A stretch of DNA of 64,000 nucleotides, from contig OX442317.1 of the NCBI GenBank assembly GCA_949358305.1, positions 12,466,186 to 12,530,185 on the forward strand. The letters are read 5' to 3'. Origin of the DNA: Strigamia acuminata. Taxonomy: Eukaryota; Arthropoda; Chilopoda; Geophilomorpha; Linotaeniidae. Of the stretch, positions 27,401 to 42,400 are shown piece after piece; the first letter of the stretch is position 1; each line of letters opens with the position of its first letter. The notes beneath the pieces are model-generated. The model was not told the origin of the DNA. It saw nothing but the letters and a program-made list of their open reading frames with translations, and made no database searches. The translations under genes and the position numbers were made by a program.

Positions 27401-30400
27401 TGGTTTGTGGTGTTTGTGCTAAGTCAACTGTGATGTCAAATGAGATCAAAAGTTTATTCTTTCAAATTATTGCTTGGATGTTGCTAAAACTTACATTGAA
27501 GCCTTCTACTAAGGTTTAAACACTATTTCTGAACATTCAGAGACATTGGTCTTGTGGTGTTTGTGCTAAGTCAACTGTGATGTCAAATGAGATCAAAAGT
27601 TTATTCTTTCAAATTATTGCTTGGATGTTGCTAAAACTAACATTGAAGCCTTCTACTAAGGTTTAAACACTATTTCAGAACATTCAGAGACATTGATCTT
27701 GTGGTGTTTGTGCTAAGTCAACTGTGATGAGATCAAAAGTCTATTCTCCCAAATCATTTCTTGGATGTTGCTAAAACTTACATTAAAGCTTTCTACTAAG
27801 GTTTAAACACTATTTCAGAACATTCAGAGACATTGGTCTTGTGATGTTTGTGCTAAGTCAACTGTGATGAGATCAAAAGTCTATTCTCCCAAATCATTGC
27901 TTGGATGTTGCTAAAACTTACATTAAAGCTTTGTACTAAGGTTTAAACACTATTTCAAAACATTCAGAGACATTGGTCTTGTGATGTTTGTGCTAAGTCA
28001 ACTGTGATGAGATCAAAAGTCTATTCTCCCAAATCATTGCTTGGATGTTGCTAAAACTTACATTGAAGCCTTCTACTAAGGTTTAAACACTATTTCAGAA
28101 CATTCAGAGACATTGGTTTGTGGTGTTTGTGCTAAGTCAACTGTGATGTCAAATGAGATCAAAAATTTATTCTTTCAAATTATTGCTTGGATGTTGCTAA
28201 CACTTACATTGAAGCCTTCTACTAAGGTTTAAACACTATTTCAGAACATTCAGAGACATTGGTCTTGTGATGTTTGTGCTAAGTCAACTGTGATGTCAAA
28301 TGAGATCAAAAGTTTATTCTTTCAAATCATTGCTTGGATGTTGCTAAAACTTACATTAAAGCCTTCTACTAAGGTTTAAACACTATTTCAGAACATTCAG
28401 AGACATTGGTCTTGTGATGTTTGTGCTAAGTCAACTGTGATGTCAAATGGGATCAAAAGTTTATTCTTCCAAATCATTGCTTGGATGTTGCTAAAACTTA
28501 CATTGAAGCCTTCTACTAAGGTTTAAACACTATTTCAGAACATTCAGAGACATTGGTCTTGTGGTGTTTGTGCTAAGTCAACTGTGATGAGATCAAAAGT
28601 CTATTCTCCCAAATCATTGCTTGGATGTTGCTAAAACTTACATTGAAGCCTTCTACTAAGGTTTAAACACTATTTCAGAACATTCAGAGACATTGGTCTT
28701 GTGATGTTTGTGCTAAGTCAACTGTGATGTCAAATGAGATCAAAAGTTTATTCTTTCAAATCATTGCTTGGATGTTGCTAAAACTTACATTAAAGCTTTC
28801 TACTAAAGTTTAAACACTATTTCAGAACATTCAGAGACATTGGTCTTGTGGTGTTTGTGCTAAGTCAACTGTGATGAGATCAAAAGTCTATTCTCCCAAA
28901 TCATTGCTTGGATGTTGCTAAAACTTACATTGAAGCCGTCTACTAAGGTTTAAACACTATTTCAGAACATTTAGAGACATTGGTCTTGTGGTGTTTGTGC
29001 TAAGTCAACTGTGATGAGATCAAAAGTCTATTTTCCCAAATCATTTCTTGAATGTTGCTAAAACTTACATTAAAGCTTTCTACTAAGGTTTAAACACTAT
29101 TTCAGAACATTCAGAGACATTGGTCTTGTGATGTTTGTGCTAAGTCAACTGTGATGTCAAATGAGATCAAAAGTTTATTCTTTCAAATCATTGCTTGGAT
29201 GTTGCTAAAACTTACATTAAAGCTTTCTACTAAAGTTTAAACACTATTTCAGAACATTCAGAGACATTGGTCTTGTGGTGTTTGTGCTAAGTCAACTGTG
29301 ATGAGATCAAAAGTCTATTTTCCCAAATCATTTCTTGGATGTTGCTAAAACTTACATTAAAGCTTTCTACTAAGGTTTAAACACTATTTCAGAACATTCA
29401 GAGACATTGGTCTTGTGATGTTTGTGCTAAGTCAACTGTGATGAGATCAAAAGTCTATTCTCCCAAATCATTGCTTGGATGTTGCTAAAACTTACATTAA
29501 AGCTTTCTACTAAGGTTTAAACACTATTTCAAAACATTCAGAGACATTGGTCTTGTGATGTTTGTGCTAAGTCAACTGTGATGAGATCAAAAGTCTATTC
29601 TCCCAAATCATTGCTTGGATGTTGCTAAAACTTACATTGAAGCCTTCTACTAAGGTTTAAACACTATTTCAGAACATTCAGAGACATTGGTTTGTGGTGT
29701 TTGTGCTAAGTCAACTGTGATGTCAAATGAGATCAAAAATTTATTCTTTCAAATTATTGCTTGGATGTTGCTAACACTTACATTGAAGCCTTCTACTAAG
29801 GTTTAAACACTATTTCAGAACATTCAGAGACATTGGTCTTGTGATGTTTGTGCTAAGTCAACTGTGATGTCAAATGAGATCAAAAGTTTATTCTTTCAAA
29901 TCATTGCTTGGATGTTGCTAAAACTTACATTAAAGCCTTCTACTAAGGTTTAAACACTATTTCAGAACATTCAGAGACATTGGTCTTGTGATGTTTGTGC
30001 TAAGTCAACTGTGATGTCAAATGAGATCAAAAGTTTATTCTTTCAAATCATTGCTTGGATGTTGCTAAAACTTACATTAAAGCCTTCTACTAAGGTTTAA
30101 ACACTATTTCAGAACATTCAGAGACATTGGTCTTGTGATGTTTGTGCTGAGTCAACTGTGATGAGATCAAAAGTCTATTCTCCAAAATCATTGCTTGGAT
30201 GTTGCTAAAACTTACATTGAAGCCTTCTACTAAGGTTTAAACACTATTTCAGAACATTCAGAGACATTGGTTTGTGGTGTTTGTGCTAAGTCAACTGTGA
30301 TGTCAAATGAGATCAAAAGTTTATTCTTTCAAATTATTGCTTGGATGTTGCTAAAACTTACATTGAAGCCTTCTACTAAGGTTTAAACACTATTTCTGAA

Positions 30401-33400
30401 CATTCAGAGACATTGGTCTTGTGGTGTTTGTGCTAAGTCAACTGTGATGTCAAATGAGATCAAAAGTTTATTCTTTCAAATTATTGCTTGGATGTTGCTA
30501 AAACTAACATTGAAGCCTTCTACTAAGGTTTAAACACTATTTCAGAACATTCAGAGACATTGATCTTGTGGTGTTTGTGCTAAGTCAACTGTGATGAGAT
30601 CAAAAGTCTATTCTCCCAAATCATTTCTTGGATGTTGCTAAAACTTACATTAAAGCTTTCTACTAAGGTTTAAACACTATTTCAGAACATTCAGAGACAT
30701 TGGTCTTGTAATGTTTGTGCTAAGTCAACTGTGATGAGATCAAAAGTCTATTCTCCCAAATCATTGCTTGGATGTTGCTAAAACTTACATTAAAGCTTTC
30801 TACTAAGGTTTAAACACTATTTCAAAACATTCAGAGACATTGGTCTTGTGATGTTTGTGCTAAGTCAACTGTGATGAGATCAAAAGTCTATTCTCCCAAA
30901 TCATTGCTTGGATGTTGCTAAAACTTACATTGAAGCCTTCTACTAAGGTTTAAACACTATTTCAGAACATTCAGAGACATTGGTTTGTGGTGTTTGTGCT
31001 AAGTCAACTGTGATGTCAAATGAGATCAAAAATTTATTCTTTCAAATTATTGCTTGGATGTTGCTAACACTTACATTGAAGCCTTCTACTAAGGTTTAAA
31101 CACTATTTCAGAACATTCAGAGACATTGGTCTTGTGATGTTTGTGCTAAGTCAACTGTGATGTCAAATGAGATCAAAAGTTTATTCTTTCAAATCATTGC
31201 TTGGATGTTGCTAAAACTTACATTAAAGCCTTCTACTAAGGTTTAAACACTATTTCAGAACATTCAGAGACATTGGTCTTGTGATGTTTGTGCTAAGTCA
31301 ACTGTGATGAGATCAAAAGTCTATTCTCCAAAATCATTGCTTGGATGTTGCTAAAACTTACATTGAAGCCTTCTACTAAGGTTTAAACACTATTTCAGAA
31401 CATTCAGAGACATTGGTCTTGTGATGTTTGTGCTAAGTCAACTGTGATGTCAAATGGGATCAAAAGTTTATTCTTCCAAATCATTGCTTGGATGTTGCTA
31501 AAACTTACATTGAAGCCTTCTACTAAGGTTTAAACACTATTTCAGAACATTCAGAGACATTGGTCTTGTGGTGTTTGTGCTAAGTCAACTGTGATGAGAT
31601 CAAAAGTCTATTCTCCCAAATCATTGCTTGGATGTTGCTAAAACTTACATTGAAGCCTTCTACTAAGGTTTAAACACTATTTCAGAACATTCAGAGACAT
31701 TGGTCTTGTGATGTTTGTGCTAAGTCAACTGTGATGTCAAATGAGATCAAAAGTTTATTCTTTCAAATCATTGCTTGGATGTTGCTAAAACTTACATTAA
31801 AGCTTTCTACTAAAGTTTAAACACTATTTCAGAACATTCAGAGACATTGGTCTTGTGGTGTTTGTGCTAAGTCAACTGTGATGAGATCAAAAGTCTATTC
31901 TCCCAAATCATTGCTTGGATGTTGCTAAAACTTACATTGAAGCCGTCTACTAAGGTTTAAACACTATTTCAGAACATTTAGAGACATTGGTCTTGTGGTG
32001 TTTGTGCTAAGTCAACTGTGATGAGATCAAAAGTCTATTTTCCCAAATCATTTCTTGAATGTTGCTAAAACTTACATTAAAGCTTTCTACTAAGGTTTAA
32101 ACACTATTTCAGAACATTCAGAGACATTGGTCTTGTGATGTTTGTGCTAAGTCAACTGTGATGTCAAATGAGATCAAAAGTTTATTCTTTCAAATCATTG
32201 CTTGGATGTTGCTAAAACTTACATTAAAGCTTTCTACTAAAGTTTAAACACTATTTCAGAACATTCAGAGACATTGGTCTTGTGGTGTTTGTGCTAAGTC
32301 AACTGTGATGAGATCAAAAGTCTATTTTCCCAAATCATTTCTTGGATGTTGCTAAAACTTACATTAAAGCTTTCTACTAAGGTTTAAACACTATTTCAGA
32401 ACATTCAGAGACATTGGTCTTGTGATGTTTGTGCTAAGTCAACTGTGATGAGATCAAAAGTCTATTCTCCCAAATCATTGCTTGGATGTTGCTAAAACTT
32501 ACATTAAAGCTTTCTACTAAGGTTTAAACACTATTTCAAAACATTCAGAGACATTGGTCTTGTGATGTTTGTGCTAAGTCAACTGTGATGAGATCAAAAG
32601 TCTATTCTCCCAAATCATTGCTTGGATGTTGCTAAAACTTACATTGAAGCCTTCTACTAAGGTTTAAACACTATTTCAGAACATTCAGAGACATTGGTTT
32701 GTGGTGTTTGTGCTAAGTCAACTGTGATGTCAAATGAGATCAAAAATTTATTCTTTCAAATTATTGCTTGGATGTTGCTAACACTTACATTGAAGCCTTC
32801 TACTAAGGTTTAAACACTATTTCAGAACATTCAGAGACATTGGTCTTGTGATGTTTGTGCTAAGTCAACTGTGATGTCAAATGAGATCAAAAGTTTATTC
32901 TTTCAAATCATTGCTTGGATGTTGCTAAAACTTACATTAAAGCCTTCTACTAAGGTTTAAACACTATTTCAGAACATTCAGAGACATTGGTCTTGTGATG
33001 TTTGTGCTAAGTCAACTGTGATGAGATCAAAAGTCTATTCTCCAAAATCATTGCTTGGATGTTGCTAAAACTTACATTGAAGCCTTCTACTAAGGTTTAA
33101 ACACTATTTCAGAACATTCAGAGACATTGGTTTGTGGTGTTTGTGCTAAGTCAACTGTGATGTCAAATGAGATCAAAAGTTTATTCTTTCAAATTATTGC
33201 TTGGATGTTGCTAAAACTTACATTGAAGCCTTCTACTAAGGTTTAAACACTATTTCTGAACATTCAGAGACATTGGTCTTGTGGTGTTTGTGCTAAGTCA
33301 ACTGTGATGTCAAATGAGATCAAAAGTTTATTCTTTCAAATTATTGCTTGGATGTTGCTAAAACTAACATTGAAGCCTTCTACTAAGGTTTAAACACTAT

Positions 33401-36400
33401 TTCAGAACATTCAGAGACATTGATCTTGTGGTGTTTGTGCTAAGTCAACTGTGATGAGATCAAAAGTCTATTCTCCCAAATCATTTCTTGGATGTTGCTA
33501 AAACTTACATTAAAGCTTTCTACTAAGGTTTAAACACTATTTCAGAACATTCAGAGACATTGGTCTTGTGATGTTTGTGCTAAGTCAACTGTGATGAGAT
33601 CAAAAGTCTATTCTCCCAAATCATTGCTTGGATGTTGCTAAAACTTACATTAAAGCTTTCTACTAAGGTTTAAACACTATTTCAAAACATTCAGAGACAT
33701 TGGTCTTGTGATGTTTGTGCTAAGTCAACTGTGATGAGATCAAAAGTCTATTCTCCCAAATCATTGCTTGGATGTTGCTAAAACTTACATTGAAGCCTTC
33801 TACTAAGGTTTAAACACTATTTCAGAACATTCAGAGACATTGGTTTGTGGTGTTTGTGCTAAGTCAACTGTGATGTCAAATGAGATCAAAAATTTATTCT
33901 TTCAAATTATTGCTTGGATGTTGCTAACACTTACATTGAAGCCTTCTACTAAGGTTTAAACACTATTTCAGAACATTCAGAGACATTGGTCTTGTGATGT
34001 TTGTGCTAAGTCAACTGTGATGTCAAATGAGATCAAAAGTTTATTCTTTCAAATCATTGCTTGGATGTTGCTAAAACTTACATTAAAGCCTTCTACTAAG
34101 GTTTAAACACTATTTCAGAACATTCAGAGACATTGGTCTTGTGATGTTTGTGCTAAGTCAACTGTGATGAGATCAAAAGTCTATTCTCCAAAATCATTGC
34201 TTGGATGTTGCTAAAACTTACATTGAAGCCTTCTACTAAGGTTTAAACACTATTTCAGAACATTCAGAGACATTGGTCTTGTGATGTTTGTGCTAAGTCA
34301 ACTGTGATGTCAAATGGGATCAAAAGTTTATTCTTCCAAATCATTGCTTAAATGTTGCTAAAACTTACATTGAAGCCTTCTACTAAGGTTTAAACACTAT
34401 TTCAGAACATTCAGAGACATTGGTCTTGTGGTGTTTGTGCTAAGTCAACTGTGATGAGATCAAAAGTCTATTCTCCCAAATCATTGCTTGGATGTTGCTA
34501 AAACTTACATTGAAGCCTTCTACTAAGGTTTAAACACTATTTCAGAACATTCAGAGACATTGGTCTTGTGATGTTTGTGCTAAGTCAACTGTGATGTCAA
34601 ATGAGATCAAAAGTTTATTCTTTCAAATCATTGCTTGGATGTTGCTAAAACTTACATTAAAGCTTTCTACTAAAGTTTAAACACTATTTCAGAACATTCA
34701 GAGACATTGGTCTTGTGGTGTTTGTGCTAAGTCAACTGTGATGAGATCAAAAGTCTATTCTCCCAAATCATTGCTTGGATGTTGCTAAAACTTACATTGA
34801 AGCCGTCTACTAAGGTTTAAACACTATTTCAGAACATTTAGAGACATTGGTCTTGTGGTGTTTGTGCTAAGTCAACTGTGATGAGATCAAAAGTCTATTT
34901 TCCCAAATCATTTCTTGAATGTTGCTAAAACTTACATTAAAGCTTTCTACTAAGGTTTAAACACTATTTCAGAACATTCAGAGACATTGGTCTTGTGATG
35001 TTTGTGCTAAGTCAACTGTGATGTCAAATGAGATCAAAAGTTTATTCTTTCAAATCATTGCTTGGATGTTGCTAAAACTTACATTAAAGCTTTCTACTAA
35101 AGTTTAAACACTATTTCAGAACATTCAGAGACATTGGTCTTGTGGTGTTTGTGCTAAGTCAACTGTGATGTCAAATGAGATCAAAAGTTTATTCTTTCAA
35201 ATCATTGCTTGGATGTTGCTAAAACTTACATTAAAGCTTTCTACTAAAGTTTAAACACTATTTCAGAACATTCAGAGACATTGGTCTTGTGGTGTTTGTG
35301 CTAAGTCAACTGTGATGAGATCAAAAGTCTATTCTCCCAAATCATTGCTTAGATGTTGCTAAAACTTACATTGAAGCCGTCTACTAAGGTTTAAACACTA
35401 TTTCAAAACATTCAGAGACATTGGTCTTGTGATGTTTGTGCTAAGTCAACTGTGATGAGATCAAAAGTCTATTCTCCCAAATCATTGCTTGGATGTTGCT
35501 AAAACTTACATTGAAGCCTTCTACTAAGGTTTAAACACTATTTCAGAACATTCAGAGACATTGGTTTGTGGTGTTTGTGCTAAGTCAACTGTGATGTCAA
35601 ATGAGATCAAAAGTTTATTCTTTCAAATTATTGCTTGGATGTTGCTAACACTTACATTGAAGCCTTCTACTAAGGTTTAAATACTATTTCTAAACATTCA
35701 GAGACATTGGTCTTGTGGTGTTTGTGCTAAGTCAACTGTGATGTCAAATGAGATCAAAAGTTTATTCTTTCAAATCATTGCTTGGATGTTGCTAAAACTT
35801 ACATTAAAGCCTTCTACTAAGGTTTAAACACTATTTCAGAACATTCAGAGACATTGGTCTTGTGATGTTTGTGCTAAGTCAACTGTGATGAGATCAAAAG
35901 TCTATTCTCCAAAATCATTGCTTGGATGTTGCTAAAACTTACATTGAAGCCTTCTACTAAGGTTTAAACACTATTTCAGAACATTCAGAGACATTGGTCT
36001 TGTGATGTTTGTGCTAAGTCAACTGTGATGTCAAATGGGATCAAAAGTTTATTCTTCCAAATCATTGCTTAAATGTTGCTAAAACTTACATTGAAGCCTT
36101 CTACTAAGGTTTAAACACTATTTCAGAACATTCAGAGACATTGGTCTTGTGGTGTTTGTGCTAAGTCAACTGTGATGAGATCAAAAGTCTATTCTCCCAA
36201 ATCATTGCTTGGATGTTGCTAAAACTTACATTGAAGCCTTCTACTAAGGTTTAAACACTATTTCAGAACATTCAGAGACATTGGTCTTGTGATGTTTGTG
36301 CTAAGTCAACTGTGATGTCAAATGAGATCAAAAGTTTATTCTTTCAAATCATTGCTTGGATGTTGCTAAAACTTACATTAAAGCTTTCTACTAAAGTTTA

Positions 36401-39400
36401 AACACTATTTCAGAACATTCAGAGACATTGGTCTTGTGGTGTTTGTGCTAAGTCAACTGTGATGAGATCAAAAGTCTATTCTCCCAAATCATTGCTTGGA
36501 TGTTGCTAAAACTTACATTGAAGCCGTCTACTAAGGTTTAAACACTATTTCAGAACATTTAGAGACATTGGTCTTGTGGTGTTTGTGCTAAGTCAACTGT
36601 GATGAGATCAAAAGTCTATTTTCCCAAATCATTTCTTGAATGTTGCTAAAACTTACATTAAAGCTTTCTACTAAGGTTTAAACACTATTTCAGAACATTC
36701 AGAGACATTGGTCTTGTGATGTTTGTGCTAAGTCAACTGTGATGTCAAATGAGATCAAAAGTTTATTCTTTCAAATCATTGCTTGGATGTTGCTAAAACT
36801 TACATTAAAGCTTTCTACTAAAGTTTAAACACTATTTCAGAACATTCAGAGACATTGGTCTTGTGGTGTTTGTGCTAAGTCAACTGTGATGAGATCAAAA
36901 GTCTATTTTCCCAAATCATTTCTTGGATGTTGCTAAAACTTACATTAAAGCTTTCTACTAAGGTTTAAACACTATTTCAGAACATTCAGAGACATTGGTC
37001 TTGTGATGTTTGTGCTAAGTCAACTGTGATGAGATCAAAAGTCTATTCTCCCAAATCATTGCTTGGATGTTGCTAAAACTTACATTAAAGCTTTCTACTA
37101 AGGTTTAAACACTATTTCAAAACATTCAGAGACATTGGTCTTGTGATGTTTGTGCTAAGTCAACTGTGATGAGATCAAAAGTCTATTCTCCCAAATCATT
37201 GCTTGGATGTTGCTAAAACTTACATTGAAGCCTTCTACTAAGGTTTAAACACTATTTCAGAACATTCAGAGACATTGGTTTGTGGTGTTTGTGCTAAGTC
37301 AACTGTGATGTCAAATGAGATCAAAAATTTATTCTTTCAAATTATTGCTTGGATGTTGCTAACACTTACATTGAAGCCTTCTACTAAGGTTTAAACACTA
37401 TTTCAGAACATTCAGAGACATTGGTCTTGTGATGTTTGTGCTAAGTCAACTGTGATGTCAAATGAGATCAAAAGTTTATTCTTTCAAATCATTGCTTGGA
37501 TGTTGCTAAAACTTACATTAAAGCCTTCTACTAAGGTTTAAACACTATTTCAGAACATTCAGAGACATTGGTCTTGTGATGTTTGTGCTAAGTCAACTGT
37601 GATGAGATCAAAAGTCTATTCTCCAAAATCATTGCTTGGATGTTGCTAAAACTTACATTGAAGCCTTCTACTAAGGTTTAAACACTATTTCAGAACATTC
37701 AGAGACATTGGTCTTGTAGTGTTTGTGCTAAGTCAACTGTGATGTCAAATGAGATCAAAAGTTTATTCTTTCAAATTATTGCTTGGATGTTGCTAAAACT
37801 AACATTGAAGCCTTCTACTAAGGTTTAAACACTATTTCAGAACATTCAGAGACATTGATCTTGTGGTGTTTGTGCTAAGTCAACTGTGATGAGATCAAAA
37901 GTCTATTCTCCCAAATCATTTCTTGGATGTTGCTAAAACTTACATTAAAGCTTTCTACTAAGGTTTAAACACTATTTCAGAACATTCAGAGACATTGGTC
38001 TTGTGATGTTTGTGCTAAGTCAACTGTGATGAGATCAAAAGTCTATTCTCCCAAATCATTGCTTGGATGTTGCTAAAACTTACATTAAAGCTTTCTACTA
38101 AGGTTTAAACACTATTTCAAAACATTCAGAGACATTGGTCTTGAGATGTTTGTGCTAAGTCAACTGTGATGAGATCAAAAGTCTATTCTCCCAAATCATT
38201 GCTTGGATGTTGCTAAAACTTACATTGAAGCCTTCTACTAAGGTTTAAACACTATTTCAGAACATTCAGAGACATTGGTTTGTGGTGTTTGTGCTAAGTC
38301 AACTGTGATGTCAAATGAGATCAAAAATTTATTCTTTCAAATTATTGCTTGGATGTTGCTAACACTTACATTGAAGCCTTCTACTAAGGTTTAAACACTA
38401 TTTCAGAACATTCAGAGACATTGGTCTTGTGATGTTTGTGCTAAGTCAACTGTGATGTCAAATGAGATCAAAAGTTTATTCTTTCAAATCATTGCTTGGA
38501 TGTTGCTAAAACTTACATTAAAGCTTTCTACTAAGGTTTAAACACTATTTCAAAACATTCAGAGACATTGGTCTTGAGATGTTTGTGCTAAGTCAACTGT
38601 GATGAGATCAAAAGTCTATTCTCCCAAATCATTGCTTGGATGTTGCTAAAACTTACATTGAAGCCTTCTACTAAGGTTTAAACACTATTTCAGAACATTC
38701 AGAGACATTGGTTTGTGGTGTTTGTGCTAAGTCAACTGTGATGTCAAATGAGATCAAAAATTTATTCTTTCAAATTATTGCTTGGATGTTGCTAACACTT
38801 ACATTGAAGCCTTCTACTAAGGTTTAAACACTATTTCAGAACATTCAGAGACATTGGTCTTGTGATGTTTGTGCTAAGTCAACTGTGATGTCAAATGAGA
38901 TCAAAAGTTTATTCTTTCAAATCATTGCTTGGATGTTGCTAACACTTACATTGAAGCCTTCTACTAAGGTTTAAACACTATTTCTAAACATTCAGAGACA
39001 TTGGTCTTGTGGTGTTTGTGCTAAGTCAACTGTGATGAGATCAAAAGTCTATTCTCCAAAATCATTGCTTGGATGTTGCTAAAACTTACATTGAAGCCTT
39101 CTACTAAGGTTTAAACACTATTTCAGAACATTCAGACACATTGGTCTTGTGGTGTTTGTGCTAAGTCAACTGTGACGTCAAATGAGATCAAAAGTTTATT
39201 CTTTCAAATTATTGCTTGGATGTTGCTAAAACTTACATTGAAGCTTTCTACTAAGGTTTAAACACTATTTCAGAACATTCAGAAACATTGGTCTTGTGAT
39301 GTTTGTGCTAAGTCAACTGTGATGTCAAATGGGATCAAAAGTTTATTCTTCCAAATCATTGCTTGGATGTTGCTAAAACTTACATTGAAGCCTTCTACTA

Positions 39401-42400
39401 AGGTTTAAACACTATTTCAGAACATTCAGAGACATTGGTCTTGTGGTGTTTGTGCTAAGTCAACTGTGATGAGATCAAAAGTCTATTCTCCCAAATCATT
39501 GCTTGGATGTTGCTAAAACTTACATTGAAGCCGTCTACTAAGGTTTAAACACTATTTCAGAACATTTAGAGACATTGGTCTTGTGGTGTTTGTGCTAAGT
39601 CAACTGTGATGAGATCAAAAGTCTATTCTCCCAAATCATTGCTTGGATGTTGCTAAAACTTACATTAAAGCTTTTTACTAAGGTTTAAACACTATTTCAA
39701 AACATTCAGAGACATTGGTCTTGTGATGTTTGTGCTAAGTCAACTGTGATGAGATCAAAAGTCTATTCTCCTAAATCATTGCTTGGATGTTGCTAAAACT
39801 TACATTGAAGCCTTCTACTAAGGTTTAAACACTATTTCAGAACATTCAGAGACATTGGTTTGTGGTGTTTGTGCTAAGTCAACTGTGATGTCAAATGAGA
39901 TCAAAAGTTTATTCTTTCAAATTATTGCTTGGATGTTGCTAACACTTACATTGAAGCCTTCTACTAAGGTTTAAACACTATTTCTAAACATTCAGAGACA
40001 TTGGTCTTGTGGTGTTTGTGCTAAGTCAACTGTGATGAGATCAAAAGTCTATTCTCCCAAATCATTGCTTGGATGTTGCTAAAACTTACATTGAAGCCTT
40101 CTACTAAGGTTTAAACACTATTTCAGAACATTCAGAGACATTGGTTTGTGGTGTTTGTGCTAAGTCAACTGTGATGTCAAATGAGATCAAAAGTTTATTC
40201 TTTCAAATTATTGCTTGGATGTTGCTAACACTTACATTGAAGCCTTCTACTAAAGTTTAAACACTATTTCAGAACATTCAGAGACATTGGTCTTGTGATG
40301 TTTGTGCTAAGTCAACTGTGATGTCAAATGAGATCAAAAGTTTATTCTTTCAAATCATTGCTTGGATGTTGCTAAAACTTACATTAAAGCCTTCTACTAA
40401 GGTTTAAACACTATTTCAGAACATTCAGAGACATTGGTCTTGTGATGTTTGTGCTAAGTCAACTGTGATGAGATCAAAAGTCTATTCTCCAAAATCATTG
40501 CTTGGATGTTGCTAAAACTTACATTGAAGCCTTCTACTAAGGTTTAAACACTATTTCAGAACATTCAGAGACATTGGTTTGTGGTGTTTGTGCTAAGTCA
40601 ACTGTGATGTCAAATGAGATCAAAAGTTTATTCTTTCAAATTATTGCTTGGATGTTGCTAAAACTTACATTGAAGCCTTCTACTAAGGTTTAAACACTAT
40701 TTCTGAACATTCAGAGACATTGGTCTTGTGGTGTTTGTGCTAAGTCAACTGTGATGTCAAATGAGATCAAAAGTTTATTCTTTCAAATTATTGCTTGGAT
40801 GTTGCTAAAACTAACATTGAAGCCTTCTACTAAGGTTTAAACACTATTTCAGAACATTCAGAGACATTGATCTTGTGGTGTTTGTGCTAAGTCAACTGTG
40901 ATGAGATCAAAAGTCTATTCTCCCAAATCATTTCTTGGATGTTGCTAAAACTTACATTAAAGCTTTCTACTAAGGTTTAAACACTATTTCAGAACATTCA
41001 GAGACATTGGTCTTGTGATGTTTGTGCTAAGTCAACTGTGATGAGATCAAAAGTCTATTCTCCCAAATCATTGCTTGGATGTTGCTAAAACTTACATTAA
41101 AGCTTTCTACTAAGGTTTAAACACTATTTCAAAACATTCAGAGACATTGGTCTTGTGATGTTTGTGCTAAGTCAACTGTGATGAGATCAAAAGTCTATTC
41201 TCCCAAATCATTGCTTGGATGTTGCTAAAACTTACATTGAAGCCTTCTACTAAGGTTTAAACACTATTTCAGAACATTCAGAGACATTGGTTTGTGGTGT
41301 TTGTGCTAAGTCAACTGTGATGTCAAATGAGATCAAAAGTTTATTCTTTCAAATTATTGCTTGGATGTTGCTAAAACTTACATTGAAGCCTTCTACTAAG
41401 GTTTAAACACTATTTCTGAACATTCAGAGACATTGGTCTTGTGGTGTTTGTGCTAAGTCAACTGTGATGAGATCAAAAGTCTATTCTCCCAAATCATTTC
41501 TTGGATGTTGCTAAAACTTACATTAAAGCTTTCTACTAAGGTTTAAACACTATTTCAGAACATTCAGAGACATTGGTCTTGTGATGTTTGTGCTAAGTCA
41601 ACTGTGATGAGATCAAAAGTCTATTCTCCCAAATCATTGCTTGGATGTTGCTAAAACTTACATTAAAGCTTTCTACTAAGGTTTAAACACTATTTCAAAA
41701 CATTCAGAGACATTGGTCTTGTGATGTTTGTGCTAAGTCAACTGTGATGAGATCAAAAGTCTATTCTCCCAAATCATTGCTTGGATGTTGCTAAAACTTA
41801 CATTGAAGCCTTCTACTAAGGTTTAAACACTATTTCAGAACATTCAGAGACATTGGTTTGTGGTGTTTGTGCTAAGTCAACTGTGATGTCAAATGAGATC
41901 AAAAATTTATTCTTTCAAATTATTGCTTGGATGTTGCTAACACTTACATTGAAGCCTTCTACTAAGGTTTAAACACTATTTCAGAACATTCAGAGACATT
42001 GGTCTTGTGATGTTTGTGCTAATTCAACTGTGATGTCAAATGAGATCAAAAGTTTATTCTTTCAAATCATTGCTTGGATGTTGCTAAAACTTACATTAAA
42101 GCCTTCTACTAAGGTTTAAACACTATTTTAGAACATTCAGAGACATTGATCTTGTGGTGTTTGTGCTAAGTCAACTGTGATGAGATCAAAAGTCTATTCT
42201 CCCAAATCATTTCTTGGATGTTGCTAAAACTTACATTAAAGCTTTCTACTAAGGTTTAAACACTATTTCAGAACATTCAGAGACATTGGTTTGTGGTGTT
42301 TGTGCTAAGTCAACTGTGATGTCAAATGAGATCAAAAGTTTATTCTTTCAAATTATTGCTTGGATGTTGCTAACACTTACATTGAAGCCTTCTACTAAGG